In this document: piece after piece, positions 52,732 through 64,000 of the stretch
How the letters are laid out: every line of letters starts with the position of its first letter
Position numbering within the stretch: the stretch's first letter is position 1
Assembly: GCF_041146795.1 (NCBI RefSeq)
Contig: NC_135187.1
Coordinates: 22,389,056 to 22,453,055, forward strand
Direction: 5' to 3'
DNA: 64,000 nt
Source of the DNA: Maylandia zebra
Taxonomy: Eukaryota; Chordata; Actinopteri; Cichliformes; Cichlidae
Made by a program: the position numbers and the translations under genes
The notes under the pieces: generated by a model
Database searches by the model: none
Told to the model about the DNA's origin: nothing
What the model saw: the letters and a program-made list of their open reading frames with translations, nothing else

Positions 52732-54549
52732 CTAAAGCAGAGGATTGGACGTATAATATTGTAATCTGTCTCTGTTTAGTTTCTTCTCCTTCATGCGACG
52801 GTTCTGAAACCAGATCTTTACTTGTCGGTCGGTCAGGTTGAGCATCCGAGACAGTTGCAGCCGCTTCTCCTTGTTTATGTACACACTGAAAAAGAATTCT
52901 CTTTCAAGTTCTCTGATTTGATATTTGGAATAAGGGCATCTTTTCTTCCGGGTCCTCTGTCCACCTGAAAGCCACAAAAATAGAAGAGGGAGAAGAAGAA
53001 ATACAGGCGTCACAGAAAATCTAAACACTTCAAATTAGCCGTGACTATTTTACAGAAAGAGATTTATACGGGTGGGATGTCGCCCAGATTACGCATGAGA
53101 GGATTTCCTGAACATGAAGCATTAATAACATATTTCCCATTTCAACCTTTCAAGTGTCATATATACTGATATTATATTACACTGGAAAGATTACCAAGCC
53201 ATTCGCTGCTGGCTCGCTAGACAATACACTTGGGCTTTGACCTTTACTAGCAAGTGAAAACAACAAGTTCACTTTAAAGTAGACGCCTCTGGTAGACGCA
53301 GGTAAATGAGACTCTGCTGCATTGAGTTTTACGTGAAAGCTTTTTTGGTTTGTTTGTTTTTTGTTTTTTACAGAGAAAATAAAGGGGAAATGTACAAGTA
53401 GGAACAGCAGCTCCATGCTAGCTTTAACATAAGACCTCGTGTGTGCTACCTTAAACCAAAGGCACCACCCTCAATTACATGCAAGGGGTCTTTTTAACGC
53501 TAAGAACCCGTGAAACAAGCACGGTCATAATAAGTGGATATAATCAACGCGGATCTGTATAGCAACTCATTGCTGGGCATTACTGGGTATATATATATAT
53601 TGGTAATATATTATATATATTATATATATATTATATATATTGGTAAACATCGGGGAGTTTTACAGAAAAATATCCGCCTTGGTGTCTTTCACGGCCAATT
53701 TCAACTCCAAACACGTGATCCTGCAGTTTATAACAAAGTTTTGTTGGGGGGTGGGAAGGGGGTGGGGGGTCTGCAGGCCCTCTATAAACCTTATATGCTT
53801 ATAAAACAGCATATAAAATTTTTAACAGCGGCGCGCAAGATTGCAAACTTTCTCTCATAACCGAGGCGCTGACTTTAATACGTACTGCTGCCGCCGGTTT
53901 TCTCCTCATTGTTGCCGGAAGACAACTCCGGGCTGCTCGTTTCATCCCGCTGCTCCTTCGACTCGCTGTCCGGGCACGATGGCGCTTCCTCCTGCACGGA
54001 GCCGGGAGGCTTGGTCGCCGTTTTGTCCCCTGAGTAGCCATTCGCGGAGGAGCTCTCCGACGCGTTCCCGTACGCCGTCTCGTAAAACTGGTCGAAAGCT
54101 TGCGGCAGCACTCCATTTCTGCCCACATTCCCATAGAAATTGGTAGCAGCGGAGCCAGCACTCGCGTGGTGGTGGTGGTGGTGGTGGTATGCGGCAGCGG
54201 CGGCTGCTGGGCTGCTTTTACCGAACATGTCCCCTACGACGGCGGATTGAGCTGACAGGCAGTCCCGGTGTACCATGTCCTCCGCGCTGGGGTAGCACTG
54301 AGGCAAGTTCCCCCGGTGCGGCCATTTACCGGATGCATCAATGGCTGCATAGTCCCTGAATGTCACTTCTCTGACGGGTTGAACCTGCGGGAGGTTAGAG
54401 GAGTAGGAGTATGTCATGGGGCGGGTGGACGGGGTCTGGGACAAAAACGATGGAAGACCGGAGAAATCAGCGCCCGCCGACACATAATACGTGCAGCTGG
54501 GCAGATACATGTTCGATCCGACGGGGACCCTTTCGTCAAAATCCATCAT
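52732..54549 (-). CDS. hoxa11a: Hoxa11a homeodomain transcription factor (2 exons)
   Basis: Exon 1 is 54549-53886 and exon 2 is 52964-52732, with a 921-bp intron. Splice sites AGCA|GTACGT and CTTTCAG|GTGGAC are phase 1 and give 298 residues. Two tandem ATG codons (54549 and 54546) precede the conserved [17 protein letters not shown]; the first is taken as the start. The Hox11 block FSSNLPQ-type region ([18 protein letters not shown]) and [21 protein letters not shown] are present. A run of six Ala followed by seven His lies in the middle of exon 1. The homeodomain is near 226-285 ([12 protein letters not shown] to [11 protein letters not shown]), ending [11 protein letters not shown] as in all Hox11. 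There is no YPWM hexapeptide, as expected for this group. Hox11 proteins pattern sacral/caudal axis, kidney and zeugopod/fin. A 12-bp palindrome GGTCACGTGACC lies about 175 bp upstream of the ATG. Confidence 0.97.
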
Positions 54550-54721
54550 CGTATTCACCCACTTCTACAACTCTCTGCTGGGCTACGATTCCTCTATAAC
54601 CGCCCTGAACATGGCTCTGAAGCGCCGTGCCTCTTGCCTCTTTGAAGCAGGTTCGCTAAGCAGAAATTGGGAGACGTAGGCTGACGTGGAGAGTCATCTC
54701 CATCCACTCCACGGAGGAGGA

Positions 54722-54733
54722 GGTCACGTGACC
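54722..54733. promoter_or_regulatory. hoxa11a upstream 12-bp palindromic E-box
   Basis: GGTCACGTGACC is a perfect 12-bp palindrome about 175 bp upstream of the hoxa11a ATG. No CCAAT box was found at the one-turn distance here. Confidence 0.5.
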
Positions 54734-57700
54734 GACCACACGGCAGAAATTGACAGATTTTCAGGCCCCACTTGTGTGTGCGTGCAGTGTGTGCGCGCGT
54801 ATAGTGTGTGAGCGCGCGCCACGTCGCGCGTGCGCTTGCAGGAAAGAGTGTGTGCGTGTAGGAGTGTAAGAGACATGACTGCTGTGTGTCCTAAAGCTTG
54901 ACATTGGTGCTTTTATCGCCATGTTTGCTTAAAAATAAATTCCTTAACATGCAACCGTGTCAGGAGAATGATGAACCATAAATGGATGCTGCCTGTTGCA
55001 GTCAAAGTTTTATGCAGTCTATTTACACCTCAGATGCTGAAATCACTTTTCAGTCTTTCGGGGGGAAATGTGCATGAAGACTTGTTTAATAGCAAAATGA
55101 AAAAAAAAAAGAAGGATCATGAACACTACATTGTCCAAACTATCTAATATGAACTATATAACTCGAACAACACATTATCAGAGGAAGAAAACAGCTTATT
55201 TGTAAAGTCCGCTTTTAGAAATGTCTGAGTGGTCATCATTAGGTGGCTTTTACGGCACAGCATTTGGCTGAGTGGGCATTTGGTTATCAGGGTCATGTTC
55301 AAAGTAGCGGCTAATGTTTCAGCTGGCCACAGCCTTGTCTTAGAACCATTATAAGACCAAACTGGAATTTTGACAGGATAAATTCAAAACGTCTTTAAAA
55401 TAGGTAGCTCGAGGAACAGTTTCTAACTTCAAGACATAAAACACACAGTGTGTGTACAAAACCTTGTGCCATTAATGGATTATCAAATAATAATATTAAG
55501 ACGTTTACTTGAAATTATTGTGATAGTTAATACGTACCCTCAACATTAGAAGAAACTGACAGATATTCCGCAAGCAACAGCGATCAATTGTTGAGAAAAA
55601 TACTCATCAGCTGAAAGGTACAGTCTGTTGCCTAAATATAGAATGCTTCAATGTCCATATTTAATTAGCTTGTTGCTGAATAACAACATTGTTCCATTTT
55701 TAACGGGTTTCGCCTCGCTCTTCTGCTTTGCTTCAAGTTAACAATTTTATGCATCTGCTGGCAGCTTTTAAAGTTGCAACAGTCAAGCTTGCTCCACTTT
55801 TACGCATGGCGATCTCGCAGCATTTTGGTCCAAATATGTATCCAAATGTTCACTGTTAAGCAAGAAGACGGCGTCCAGAAATTTACATGACATTTAGATA
55901 TCATTATGTACTGACAAATAATAACTTCCACCAGTTCCGTGATATTTTTACTCAGATGAACAACGAAAAACATTTACGTAAATCTCACCACCGTGTAAAA
56001 TCCTTTCTAAACACATATTAATGGATTCTTTTAAAATAACAGCGCTGTCAGTATTTTTACAATTATAGCTCGGAACATGTTAGCAACTAATGTACTCTAT
56101 GAATATTTTTAAGTATTGGATGTAGATAATCCAAATGGTTAAGATTGTCATATGGTCATATGGAGTCTATTCCTCACAGAAACTAAAGTAAAACAAGATA
56201 AGAAATGTGTTGAATCCTGTGAAATAAATTTCTGCTATTTGAATTGGGGAAACACGCCACAGTGCACATTCCCCGGCTCCCTGCTCTGAGGCCACCGTGG
56301 AGCTTGTTTTGGAGAGGCTGCAACTTGACTCTAATGTGCTGTGAATGAGAGACCTGAGCTCGGATTAAGACCGCCGCGGCTGGTCTGCCCCCACTGCCCA
56401 ATGTGCATATAGGGATTCGAGGGGCTCTTGATGGCACATGTGAAACATGACCTTGAAATATCATACATACTAATAATACTGTGCGAGAACCAACTAATAC
56501 TAGAACCCAGCGATTGTGTCAAAAAGAAAAACGGAAAAAACCTGATATGAATCGTTCCAGACCCTTACAGGCAGTTTAATGTGGATAAATTGCAGGGACA
56601 CAAACAACTCGAGTGTCTTTGCGGTCACACGCTCCGCCTCTCGGTCAATCCAGACAAATTCTAAGAGTTGTGCCGAAGCTTTTAAGCTGTAATTGAGGAC
56701 AGGATGCCCAGGAAAACCAAAGCCAGCACTGCACAGACCTGGGTTTTTATAGCTGCTCTAGTATTCTTGTGCGCCTTTCCCCTCAAGCCAGACAGACACC
56801 ACAAAATCGGTCAAGCGTGATAGGAAGTCACCACCTACACTGACTCAAAGTCAGCAGCTGGGGAATTTCAGCAACATAGAAACATGTGTCTGTACACAGC
56901 TAAGGTAAGAGTTCTCCTTTGAATAAATCGGTATTTCTCTAAGAAATGTCTAGAAATATTACAATTTTTGTTAATTTTAACAAAGACAGTGATCATAAAA
57001 CAGTTGATAAAAGTGAGCTGAGAGCCAGATTTATGTCAAATGTGCTTTCGTTAAAGGAAGTCGTTCTGTGGATCCTCAGTCCGCCTTTCGTGTGTTGTTT
57101 TTGGTCAGAAAAAAAAACTGCCGTCTGGCGCTGCGTAAAAGCTCTCAAAGCCAAAGCTTTGTCTCTTCGGTCGACTTCAAGTTCGGGGAGAGAGGGGGTC
57201 CTTCACAAAGAGCAAAGGGCTCCATTTGCCCCGGATGGAGTTCCATTTAATTGCCTTTGCATCCACTCATGCCTTGAGTCGCAAGATTGCCTGATAACGT
57301 GAATTTATAATTGCAAGCAGCTAATAGTATGTCTGTTATTAGAGTTGTGGGCCCTAACCGTCTGCTGTGGTTTTTATCCAAATTATTAATAGAAGAGAAA
57401 ACAACACACTCCTTGTGTGACTTCGTGCTCAAAGCGACCCCTTAGAGTTCAGCTTTGTCTTGTGCCTAGTATCCACAGTCAGCATCTAGCTGATAAGTTT
57501 TATGATAATAATAATAATAACAATAATAGTAATAATAAAGGGGGTTGGGGTATAAGACATAACCACGCGAGACTATTCAATAGATTTGACACCAAGACAG
57601 ACAAATAAGTGACTTTACTCAAGGGCACTCGTTTTTATGACCTTAAAGTTTCCTTGTTGTGTTTTCTTTAACGCACACAGCACGCATAAACACACATTGG

Positions 57701-59484
57701 ATTTGCTTTTTTAGAACAAACACGCAATTAAAGAAAATTGTGCATAAAATAGCAACACTTCAAAATAAGAGTCCTTGGTTTGGCATAGTGGCATAGTTTG
57801 GCATTGTTTTTCCGTTTTTTTCTTTTTTTGTAGTCAGGACGAAAATGCGACGTGTAGATTGCCCAATCCTTGTGCCATAAAACCTTGTCAGACAACAAGT
57901 AAACAATCAAGTGTGGGGAGGATCTGAAAGTACAGTTTAACGCCCTGTCAGGTAGGCCCTATAGGCCGTAAAGGGGGCTAAATAGGAGTATTCAATCTCC
58001 TGCAGTGAAACCTCCTGTAGTTTCAGTCTTCAAGGAAAAGAAAAAGCTCAGAGCTTTACTACAGGCTGTTTTTTGTTTTCATTCTGTGGCTGAGAAATAG
58101 GCCACCACACCTGCACCTCAGAGGATCTATTGACTAGATTCTTCATCTCAAAATCTTCCTTAGTCTAAACAAATACACAAACAGTCGACCAACACAAAAA
58201 GAACACAGGTGTTTGATTGTGCCTTTTAATGAGCGTGTTCCTATATTTTCAATAAAACACAATTTTACTAAACACTTTGCTTTATTGCGCATAAACCAGC
58301 CGGGAACTGCACTACCAAAATAGCCAACAGATTAGCCTAGAGTAGACTATTCATGGCTTCCTTTATTTCTGTTTCGCCAAAGCAGTTCTTCAAACTCCAA
58401 ATTCGTCTGCTTGTGTGTCCTAAAAAATCGCACTACATTAATATATAAAGTGTTTTTGAACTTGAATTGTACATGGGCTTGCTCAGCCGCCACCATCTTA
58501 CTGGGGGATTATAAAACCATCAGACTGAAACATGAAACAATCAGAGCTCGCACTTGGTTGCGTACAAACGAACGAGCTGGAATATATCAGCAAACGTGAA
58601 CCCGATTAAGCGAACATCTGTTGATTTATCCACAGGTGACAGAAACGAGGGCGATGACAGAGAGGCCTGGCGGACCACACAAGGGCTCCAAGGCGAAACT
58701 GACCAACTCCACGGTCAACGGGAGCGCCTCCGGCTAGTCAGGGGAGAATCACAAGGCTGGATTAGCCTGCAGAGGGTGTCATGAGAAACAAGGCGCCAGG
58801 AGGAGCGGGACTGGACAAAAGGACATAAAGTGGTGTGGGGAATAAAAGAATATTTACAAAGAGGTCATTTGAAAGAATAACAAGGAATACGAGAAAGAAC
58901 CAAGACGCGAGTAAAGCGAAATTAAAGGATTTCATCTTCATTAATAAAAATAAAACTCCTCACAAAGTACAAAATAGAATAATGAAATAGAAAATTCATT
59001 TTTTTTACATAAAAAGCGTTCGGCAAATAAACCCAGAAATTGTGAGTATTCTTAGAAGATCTTAGTTATTTTATTTCTTATAGGTAACCAGTTGGATTTC
59101 AGTCCTCTAATAAATAAAACTAGAAGCCTACATGCGCCAGATCTTTGGTTGAGTTCTAGTGTTTAGTTGCGATCTCCCACAACATGAAAAAAACGATCGC
59201 TTTGAAAGGACATTTGATAAAATTACACGACCATGCGACGTTTAGTTTTACTTAAACGAGGAGAGAGAAAAAAATCTGTTTGGGGTCTAAAAACAGGCGC
59301 AGTGTGCGTCAAATAACGCAAATCCCGACCTGCGTTTCTTTCTTTCTTTCTTACTAAAGAGTCACATTTTTACACCACATTAACCTTCAGTATTTTCCTT
59401 TTCTGTTGTATATTTTTTCAGCTTGCTCGGCGCTGAAATGATCTTCTCAAGATGTTGACATCTTGCGGACGCAACGCCGAGTTT

Positions 59485-59553
59485 CTTGCTTTTTTTCTTT
59501 TTTCTTTTTTCTTTTTTCTTTTTTTTCTTTTCTTTTCTTTCTTTTTTCTTTTG
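59485..59553. repeat. T-rich (TTTTCT)n tract
   Basis: An imperfect pyrimidine tract of TTTTTC units, about 70 bp. Confidence 0.8.
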
Positions 59554-60854
59554 TTTAATTGCTGAATCTAAGCTCAAATAATAATGGGCGACTTCAAAAA
59601 TTCTACTTTCGTTCACAAATATAAATGGCCCTCATGGTTACCAAATCATCGTGAAATAACGGATTATACTTTAAACTGTCAAGTGGATTTTAATTCTTTT
59701 TTTTTTCTTTACGTGGATTCACAAACAAATGTGAAACTCCCACAATTTGCTTCACTTATTATAAATGAATCTTCTAAATCAGGTAAGATGATTCAGTGAA
59801 TTTGCTATTTATATAAGAGAAGGACAGCAGGTTCTAAAAAACAACAACAGATGTATTTCTTTCGTTTCCGTGGAGTCTTTTCGACTTGCCCACATAATAA
59901 GAATTCAAGTTATCACAGATCAACTGATCACACAATTGATTCGACATATTATGTATAATGATCTTTGTTATTGTTGACCACCATTTAAAATGAACAATTT
60001 TGTGCTGGGGGTGTTCGCAAACCTACAAACGAGTGGCTAGCTTTGACTGACGCATCCTTGCCGGTACATCCTTCTTAAATCTAGTCTGTATACCCTTCGT
60101 GAATGAAGACAGTACATTTTGGGGCATTTATACATGAAACCAAATGAGATGATCTGATATCCGGACAGGAAACCCGCTCTGTCTATAAAGACTGAGGCGC
60201 CGACTGGGGCATGGAGGAGGCTTTCATATAATCTCGGTCAAGTGCTTCTATTGGCCCGCTGTCACGGTCTTGGGTAAGCTTATGTCCGCTTGGGGTCTTT
60301 GTGCTGTATTACAAGATTATCTTCCAAAATCACGCTATCAAGCTTGAAAGCTGCACTGCAGGCTAAGTGAAGGTTGCAGGCCTGTCCTCCATTATGCTCA
60401 GAGACAGCGAAGGTCAATGTAAAGAGCAACGCAAAGAGCCGGCCCTGAATGCAGAGCTCATTCACGGCTGACAGCGCGTGGAGTGATGTTGTGCATCGTG
60501 TACAACACAGTTTCTACAATCTAAGCATGTCAAATTGTCCAGTGTTATTTCATAGGACGCATTTTTTATTTAAAGAAAACACTAACAGTGACTTTTGTCC
60601 ATTGCTTGTTTTGTTTTTGTTTTATCATTACCTTCCACTGTGTAAATTAAAAGCTGATAGTAAAATAGAATCGCGTTGAAATTTCTGCGCTTTCAAAACT
60701 CATTCTCTAGTTTATTTGACATTCTACAACATGCTAATTGAAACCTTTTTATTCTCTAAAACAAGCTGTAATACACTCTTTATCCTTAGTGTGGCAGCAG
60801 AATTCAATTTTTGAACACAGTGCGGTCCAGCCTCCAGAGTTTTCTAGCCACGGT

Positions 60855-61210
60855 CCAATCAAAGATAGCTCTCGCGAGGAGAGAGGGGTAGGCGGAGCAT
60901 TGTGCTTTGAGCTTTGGACTCTCACGTTGTTTCTCAGGCTGCAGGCGGGACTTTCGTGTTTGTTTTGGTTTTCACTAAGCCAATAGCAACACGCTCTACT
61001 TCCTCGTAGCCAATAAACTTACACTTAGGTAATGCCACAAGTAACTTCCGCTCCGCAGCTTTCCTGTGCGTGTTTTTCGGGAGCAGAGGCGCGTTCTGGA
61101 GTCAGACATCAAACTTTTCTCCACATCTATGTGCTTGTTTAACACGTGCGCGCCCCGCCGCGCCGACGTCAGAAAACGTGGCAGAGACGTAACATCACAT
61201 TTCCTGCTCT
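60855..61210. promoter_or_regulatory. CpG-rich promoter-like segment
   Basis: Three CCAAT boxes (60855, 60980, 61010), a TCTCGCGAGG motif at 60870, an ETS-like ACTTCCGC near 61045, and a CRE-like CGACGTCAG near 61160 are packed into about 350 bp that is richer in CpG than its surroundings. The transcript it might drive and its direction are unknown. Confidence 0.4.
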
Positions 61211-61610
61211 CTGACTGCTGTCTCACATGGCTCTGGTGTTTGTCCTGATCAGCCAGCTGGGCATGTGCGTGATAGGAGCACAAGATATGGCACTACAGAG
61301 CATTTAAATACGGTTCATAGTCCGGCCCACTGTTGACTTACTTTATGCAACCCATAGCAAATGTTTGTTTTCATCCTACTAAGGTGGGTTTTTAACGCGC
61401 AAACGAAAGTAAATACCGTATGAATGGTAAATTAAACTCGCTGATCAAAATCTGTTCAAAGCCTAAGAACAGCAAACAAAAAAGGAACATAAAGTAGATA
61501 TTAGACCTACACAAATAAGGCTGAAATTTTTAGTCAGACTAAGCGACTGGGGTTTTGGCTATAACCAAACAACAAAGAGGATATTGATTATGCTAATGAA
61601 TAAACTATAT

Positions 61611-61698
<88 letters not shown>
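61611..61698. repeat. (TAAG)n followed by (TAA)n
   Basis: A TAAG array changes to a TAA array near 61653. Confidence 0.95.
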
Positions 61699-61699
<1 letters not shown>

Positions 61700-61778
61700 T
61701 AACAACACTGTCCTCGTCATTAGGTGATAAAAACATGATAAGATGAAATAAGATGTTTAAATTAATAATAATTATCTA

Positions 61779-61881
<103 letters not shown>

Positions 61882-62805
61882 CAACATTTAAATATTTAAT
61901 TTATTAATTAATTTATTATTTTTTATTAAACCTTAAGGTTAACCCAGTGGCTATAGCGATGTCTGCGATTTCACGACTGGCAACTATCTGGTAATGCGAT
62001 TAGTACGCAACTCTACGTAGTCTCTCAAGAAAGTATTTAAGGATAACAATTTAACAGACAGACACAATGTACACGATAACATTTACACCATACCTAGAAA
62101 TTCTGACCTTTTTAATTCACATTTTATTTAGGAAAATAAATCTAAGCACACATTAAATGTGTTATTTATTTCCATGTTTTTATTTTTCATTGTTTTGAAA
62201 TGAAACAGTTCCGTGCGAAACAGTGCTGTCGGGAAGACACCAAACACGTAACCCTCTGAATAAACTCTGCAATCCAGTCGTTGGGTATAGGTCGAAATTT
62301 CTAAGGCATTCTCTTAGACCTTTTAAAGGGAGTTTCAATGTAAGCCTACTTAAAACAACAAAGCATAATCAAACAGATACGGGGATTCTCATAAGTGTTC
62401 ACTGTTTTTTTGTTCTCTCACATTTTCAACAAAGACCAACGAAGGTGAATACTTTGCCAAAAGAAACTTTCTGATTCATCAATCCGGAAAATATTTGGGC
62501 TTTTTGCAAATTATATAAATATTAATATACATTTTTGTTTGCTTTGATTTTAGTTTAAAAAAACACACAATCTCGGCGCTCTTTCACAAACGCTTAACTT
62601 TGACTTTAACACACAGAAAAAAACTTTAATATTAAATCAATAGCTTCCAGTGTGCAGTGAGTCCGTGTGAGCACTTCGGACATATCGCAAAGTTTAATAT
62701 GTCTTCAATAAAAAGTAAATTGTGGTTCCACTTGTTCCTCCTGCGTATGTTTATTCTCCCGCGTGGTCAAAGTCAAGGCTAAAACACTAGGGCTACTGAC
62801 TAAGT

Positions 62806-62806
<1 letters not shown>

Positions 62807-62885
<79 letters not shown>
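62807..62885. repeat. (ATT)n microsatellite
   Basis: About 79 bp of ATT repeats, about 55 bp from the CTCF-like site at 62942. Confidence 0.95.
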
Positions 62886-62889
<4 letters not shown>

Positions 62890-62941
62890 CCTCTAAGCTT
62901 TGAATGGGATGTCCTGACCACTACAGTATTTTCCACAGTCG

Positions 62942-62955
62942 TCACTAGATGGCGA
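62942..62955 (+). promoter_or_regulatory. Candidate CTCF site near the posterior edge
   Basis: TCACTAGATGGCG on the plus strand matches the CTCF consensus CCASYAGRKGGC at all but the first base. It lies 5' of hoxa11a, toward the expected hoxa13a, and points opposite to the other two candidates. Confidence 0.45.
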
Positions 62956-64000
62956 TGTAAGCTTATATTTCAGCACAGACCAGCCTCAACTGATTTATTT
63001 CCTCTAATCCCACAGCCAAACGGGAGTCTACAGCACAGTTCAAATATTTGACTTTCTAAATATAATTTGTACATAGCATTTCTGGATAAAGTTCACCTCA
63101 AACCCAGCAAAGCCACTACGAGATAGTATAACTGTAAAAGCTGGCTGTGCGTCTCTACAGCAAATCTGCGGGCCTTCATCGTATTTTAAATTCCTATTTC
63201 GTAAAAAAGGAAAATTCGCCTTTTTTTTGTTCTTAAGTAAGGTAAATACGTTTAAAGGAAAAATAATGTTTATATTAAATTGAGCTATAATCACTCAAAT
63301 AAACTCAAAGGATACAAACTTAGATAAAATTCAACCAAGTCCATATTTTATTGGGACGGACTTTAACGCCGACATATTGGGACTCACACACAACCTGGAT
63401 ATCACGCCGGAATTTACTTTTACACTTATTAACAAACACAAGAATACGCACACACATTATAAAAGCTATGATTGACATGAACACACATCAGTCATATCAT
63501 ATGACGATTATCTAAGCATGATAATAAGAATTGCACCATGGACTGAATATGCATGAGAGCACGGATTCATATGATAAAACTATACTTCATACAAGTTAAA
63601 CATGTGGGTAGGTTTTTTTTAAAAAAAAGAAGAAGAAGAAGAAGAAGCCGGGATTGATTAATATTTAACATCCCACAAGGTCCAAATTTGTCACACCGTC
63701 ACTTCCTGTGAATCTTCCATTTATCACTCTCGTTAAAAAGTTGTAGTCTAGATAAAGGTGTAGCTCGGTGGCGCACACACCTGAGGTCACTTTGAGAGTG
63801 AGCATGCCAAAAGAAAATAATAATAATATTAACAAGAAGAAGAAGAAGTCACGCCTACTGCAGCTATACATTTTCTCCTTTCTCCCACTTGAGTCTCTGA
63901 ACAATATTTAACAACAAGTAGCAGGAAGAGGTGGGTCCGGAAAGTTTGTCTGGGGAGCTCCGGGAAAACATTTGCCTACATACATATGAATCATAATCGG

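Noticed and set aside
54268-54645. 125-residue plus-strand frame antisense to hoxa11a exon 1
   Set aside because: A shadow of the coding strand. An antisense RNA like HOXA11-AS is possible but nothing in the sequence shows it.

Overview
This window is most of a teleost HoxA cluster, running from hoxa3a to hoxa11a. Every protein-coding gene lies on the minus strand, so the anterior end of the cluster is at low coordinates and the posterior end at high coordinates. Seven intact two-exon Hox genes can be read: hoxa3a (1963-5726), hoxa4a (17115-18384), hoxa5a (27209-28720), hoxa7a (33673-35138), hoxa9a (39123-40346), hoxa10a (44735-47024) and hoxa11a (52732-54549). All seven have one intron in phase 1, placed between the N-terminal exon (hexapeptide or Trp motif region) and the homeobox exon. 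A miR-196a hairpin lies between hoxa10a and hoxa9a at about 43178-43250.

The compact spacing, the lack of hoxa6, and hoxa3 to hoxa5 together with hoxa9 to hoxa11 on one cluster fit the HoxAa cluster left by the teleost genome duplication. The HoxAb duplicate normally keeps only a2, a9, a10, a11 and a13. An intact hoxa7a argues against zebrafish and, from memory, against pufferfish and medaka, so a percomorph such as a cichlid is likely. That species call is inference.

Layout: 0-2 kb is hoxa3a 3' UTR and flank. 5.7-17.1 kb is the large hoxa3a-hoxa4a interval, with candidate enhancers, candidate hoxa3a noncoding 5' exons and one SINE. 18.4-27.2 kb is the hoxa4a upstream region with a Hox4-type retinoic acid response element. 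28.7-33.7 kb is where hoxa6a would be; it is gone, but a promoter-like module remains. 35-39 kb and 40-45 kb flank hoxa9a and mir-196. 47-52.7 kb lies between hoxa10a and hoxa11a and holds a cluster of posterior-HOX/CDX-type sites and a CTCF-like site. 54.5-64 kb has no protein gene; hoxa13a is expected just beyond the window.

The genes encode DNA-binding transcription factors that pattern the hindbrain, trunk and fin/limb axis in collinear order. The sequence also suggests shared regulation: a CACGTG E-box paired with a CCAAT-type box about one helical turn away at several promoters, miR-196 sites in the hoxa7a and hoxa9a 3' regions, and CTCF-like motifs at intervals where mammalian HOXA clusters have boundaries. 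The most unusual observation is a 65-nt identical tract shared by the hoxa5a and hoxa7a homeoboxes, with Hox5-type residues in hoxa7a, which suggests gene conversion. Simple repeats are abundant; other mobile DNA is scarce.
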